From NCBI GenBank assembly GCA_017994815.1, contig JAGOJY010000035.1, positions 1-44,029 of the forward strand: a stretch of DNA of 44,029 nucleotides. The letters are read 5' to 3'. Both the position numbers and the translations under genes were made by a program. A model generated the notes under the pieces. The model was not told where the DNA came from. It worked only from the letters and a program-made list of their open reading frames with translations, and searched no databases. The DNA is from Acidobacteriota bacterium (GTDB taxonomy: Bacteria > Acidobacteriota > Polarisedimenticolia > J045). Below are positions 42,669 to 44,029 of the stretch, piece after piece. Position 1 is the first letter of the stretch. Each line of letters starts with the position of its first letter.

Positions 42669-42692
42669 CCGGCAGCACCCGGGCTCGTCCGG

Positions 42693-42698
42693 CATAAT
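42693..42698 (+). promoter_or_regulatory. Putative -10 element of the YihY gene
   Basis: CATAAT, five of six matches, in the 83-nt gap after mak. It is 11 nt before an in-frame ATG at 42710 and 53 nt before the preferred ATG at 42752. Confidence 0.35.
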
Positions 42699-42751
42699 CG
42701 TCGCCAGAGATGGGGGGCCCCGCCCGCGGTCCCCGTGCCGGGGATGCGCGC

Positions 42752-43747
42752 ATGAACCCGCGGGTCGTCTGGAGCCTGCTCCTCGACACCTACAACAACT
42801 TCTACCTGGACAAGGTCCCGCGCCTGGCCGCGTCGCTGGCGTACTACACGCTGTTCTCGCTCGCGCCGGTCCTGTTCATCGCGGTGGCGGTGGCCGGGCT
42901 GGTCTTCGGCCCCGAGGCCGCGCGCGGCGAGATCGTGCACCAGATCGACTACCTGATCGGCCGCGAAGGTGCCGAGGCGATCCAAGGGCTGCTGCAGCGC
43001 GCGTGGCAGCCGGGCACCAACGTCGCCGCGACGATCGTGGGCATCGTCACGCTCCTCGTCGGCGCCACCGGCGCGTTCGTCGAGCTGCAGGACGCGCTGA
43101 ACACGATCTGGGGGGTGTTGCCGAAACCCGGGCAGGGCCTGGTGGCGCTGCTCAAGGTGCGCCTGACGTCGTTCCTGATGATCCTCGGGATCGGCTTCCT
43201 GCTCCTCGTCTCGCTCGTCATCAGCGCCGGCCTCGCCGCGGCGACGAAGTTCCTCGGCGGCTACTTCGCCATCCCGCCGTTCATCGCCGAGGCCGCCAAC
43301 GTGATCGTCTCGCTGATGGTGTTCACCGTGCTCCTGGCGATGATCTACAAGATCCTCCCCGACGTCGAGATCCGCTGGCACCACGTCTGGATCGGCGCCG
43401 CGCTGACCGCCGTGCTGTTCACCGTCGGCAAGTTCCTGATCGGCCTGTACCTCGGCCGCAGCTCGGTCACATCGACCTACGGCGCGGCCGGCTCGATCGT
43501 CATCATCCTGCTGTGGGTCTACTACTCGTCGCTGATCCTGTTCCTCGGGGCCGAGTTCACGCAGGTCTACGCGAGCCGCTTCGGCGCGGGCGTCTACCCG
43601 AGCAAGCACGCGATGAGCGTGAACGACGTGATCCACGTCGCGCCGCGATCCCACGTCGCCGGCGAGGACAGCGTCCGGGCCGCCGTGAAGGAGCAAGCGC
43701 GCCGCCACGTCTCGCGCGCCGCCGCCGAGGTCGACCGCAACCCATAA
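42752..43747 (+). CDS. YihY/BrkB-family inner membrane protein
   Basis: 331 residues (from ATG 42752) with about six membrane helices. RLAASLAYYTLFSLAPVLFI, the LQDALNTIW motif and STYGAAGSIVIILLWVYYSSLILFLGAEFTQVYA are YihY/BrkB family signatures. The family was once called ribonuclease BN by mistake; it is now seen as an inner-membrane protein of uncertain role in lipid or envelope transport. The ATG at 42752 follows GGGG at 8 nt; an in-frame ATG 14 codons earlier at 42710 is possible. The soluble C-terminus (from about 280) is basic. Confidence 0.9.
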   Translation: MNPRVVWSLLLDTYNNFYLDKVPRLAASLAYYTLFSLAPVLFIAVAVAGLVFGPEAARGEIVHQIDYLIGREGAEAIQGLLQRAWQPGTNVAATIVGIVTLLVGATGAFVELQDALNTIWGVLPKPGQGLVALLKVRLTSFLMILGIGFLLLVSLVISAGLAAATKFLGGYFAIPPFIAEAANVIVSLMVFTVLLAMIYKILPDVEIRWHHVWIGAALTAVLFTVGKFLIGLYLGRSSVTSTYGAAGSIVIILLWVYYSSLILFLGAEFTQVYASRFGAGVYPSKHAMSVNDVIHVAPRSHVAGEDSVRAAVKEQARRHVSRAAAEVDRNP

Positions 43748-43881
43748 TAGGTGAGCCTGAAACGCCACACGCCGGCGCGAAACTGCGGCTGAAACGCGGG
43801 CTTCGGGCGCGATTCCCGGGAGCGGGACACCTCCGGTCGTTGCGCGCCCCCACGAGGCTCGCGGCGTGGTCCGATAGGGCC

Positions 43882-44029
43882 ATGGCCGCGCGCTACCACG
43901 AGCCGGGGACGGTCCCCGCCAATGTGCTGCACTTCGTGCCGCCGCATTGCCCGAACCCGGAATGCGAGCACCACCTGGACCCCGAGCCGGTCCGGGGGTG
44001 GTACTACAGCCGCGGGCTGCGCCGGGTCC
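43882..44029 (+). CDS. N-terminal part of a putative zinc-ribbon transposase (runs off right edge)
   Basis: 49 codons of open frame to the window end. The translation includes LHFVPPHCPNPECEHHLDPEP and then GWYYSRGLRR, a CPNPxC-x-HH zinc-ribbon pattern like the start of IS-type transposases that read CP..C...H at the N-terminus. Only this fragment is visible, so the call is tentative. The 134 nt between the YihY stop codon and this start carry no gene and no clear terminator; two imperfect direct repeats of about 11 nt (TGAAACGC-ending) are found at about 43755 and 43788. The codons for residues 8-12 overlap a 15-nt palindrome at 43904-43918. Confidence 0.45.
   Translation, partial: MAARYHEPGTVPANVLHFVPPHCPNPECEHHLDPEPVRGWYYSRGLRRV

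Overview
The window is about 44 kb of very GC-rich chromosomal DNA from a Gram-negative bacterium. Evidence for an outer membrane and periplasm includes an OmpW-like barrel, a secreted CPYC thiol-disulfide protein, a lipobox sulfatase-like protein and a Tat-exported DUF362 protein. Pathway content (E1-alpha/E1-beta pyruvate dehydrogenase, a mitochondrial-type citrate synthase, several GT39 mannosyltransferase-like membrane proteins) and a relic of a C-terminal block that I associate from memory with large secreted Acidobacteriota proteins suggest an Acidobacteriota (Thermoanaerobaculia-like) or deltaproteobacterial-grade organism. That placement is inference. I see no rRNA, tRNA or CRISPR array.

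Layout. 1-0.94 kb: the N-terminal part of an HNH-endonuclease-like protein running off the left edge, with an AT-rich promoter and a perfect 11-bp-arm palindrome upstream. 0.94-8.3 kb: nth with a small membrane protein; a PAS-PAS hybrid histidine kinase with one dead and one intact receiver; a metallo-beta-lactamase-fold hydrolase coupled to yciO; an FAD-linked oxidase; a ComFB-family protein. 8.4-14.5 kb: two tandem GT39 glycosyltransferases, an OmpW-like protein, then a kinase/OmpR-type regulator/YciI run. 14.5-23.7 kb: yqgE, a SurA-N/DsbA-like fusion, then a complete pyruvate dehydrogenase operon (E1a, E1b, E2, E3) with its lipoate ligase-like gene, followed by citrate synthase and a strong terminator. 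Together these genes carry pyruvate to citrate and include the enzyme likely to attach lipoyl groups to E2.

23.7-34.8 kb: a CDF metal transporter, a large membrane sensor phosphatase (periplasmic domain, multi-TM, GAF, SpoIIE), a small one-TM protein, a DUF362 protein, another GT39-like enzyme, a gene relic, pirin and TatD, and a sulfatase-like lipoprotein. 34.8-41.6 kb: a leftward four-gene run of a DUF4412-like secreted protein, a 1581-residue acyl-CoA-synthetase/uncharacterised/GNAT fusion, a PspC protein and a YegS-type lipid kinase. This run is the best candidate for an undescribed system, probably tied to membrane lipids. 41.7-44 kb: fructokinase Mak, a YihY/BrkB membrane protein and the start of a zinc-ribbon protein resembling a transposase, cut by the right edge.

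Two regulatory themes recur. Several genes have a -10-like hexamer exactly 6 nt before the start codon, which suggests leaderless mRNAs. Genes within operons often overlap or nearly abut (GTGA, TGATG), which suggests translational coupling. Most long open frames opposite real genes are GC-driven shadows and are not reported.
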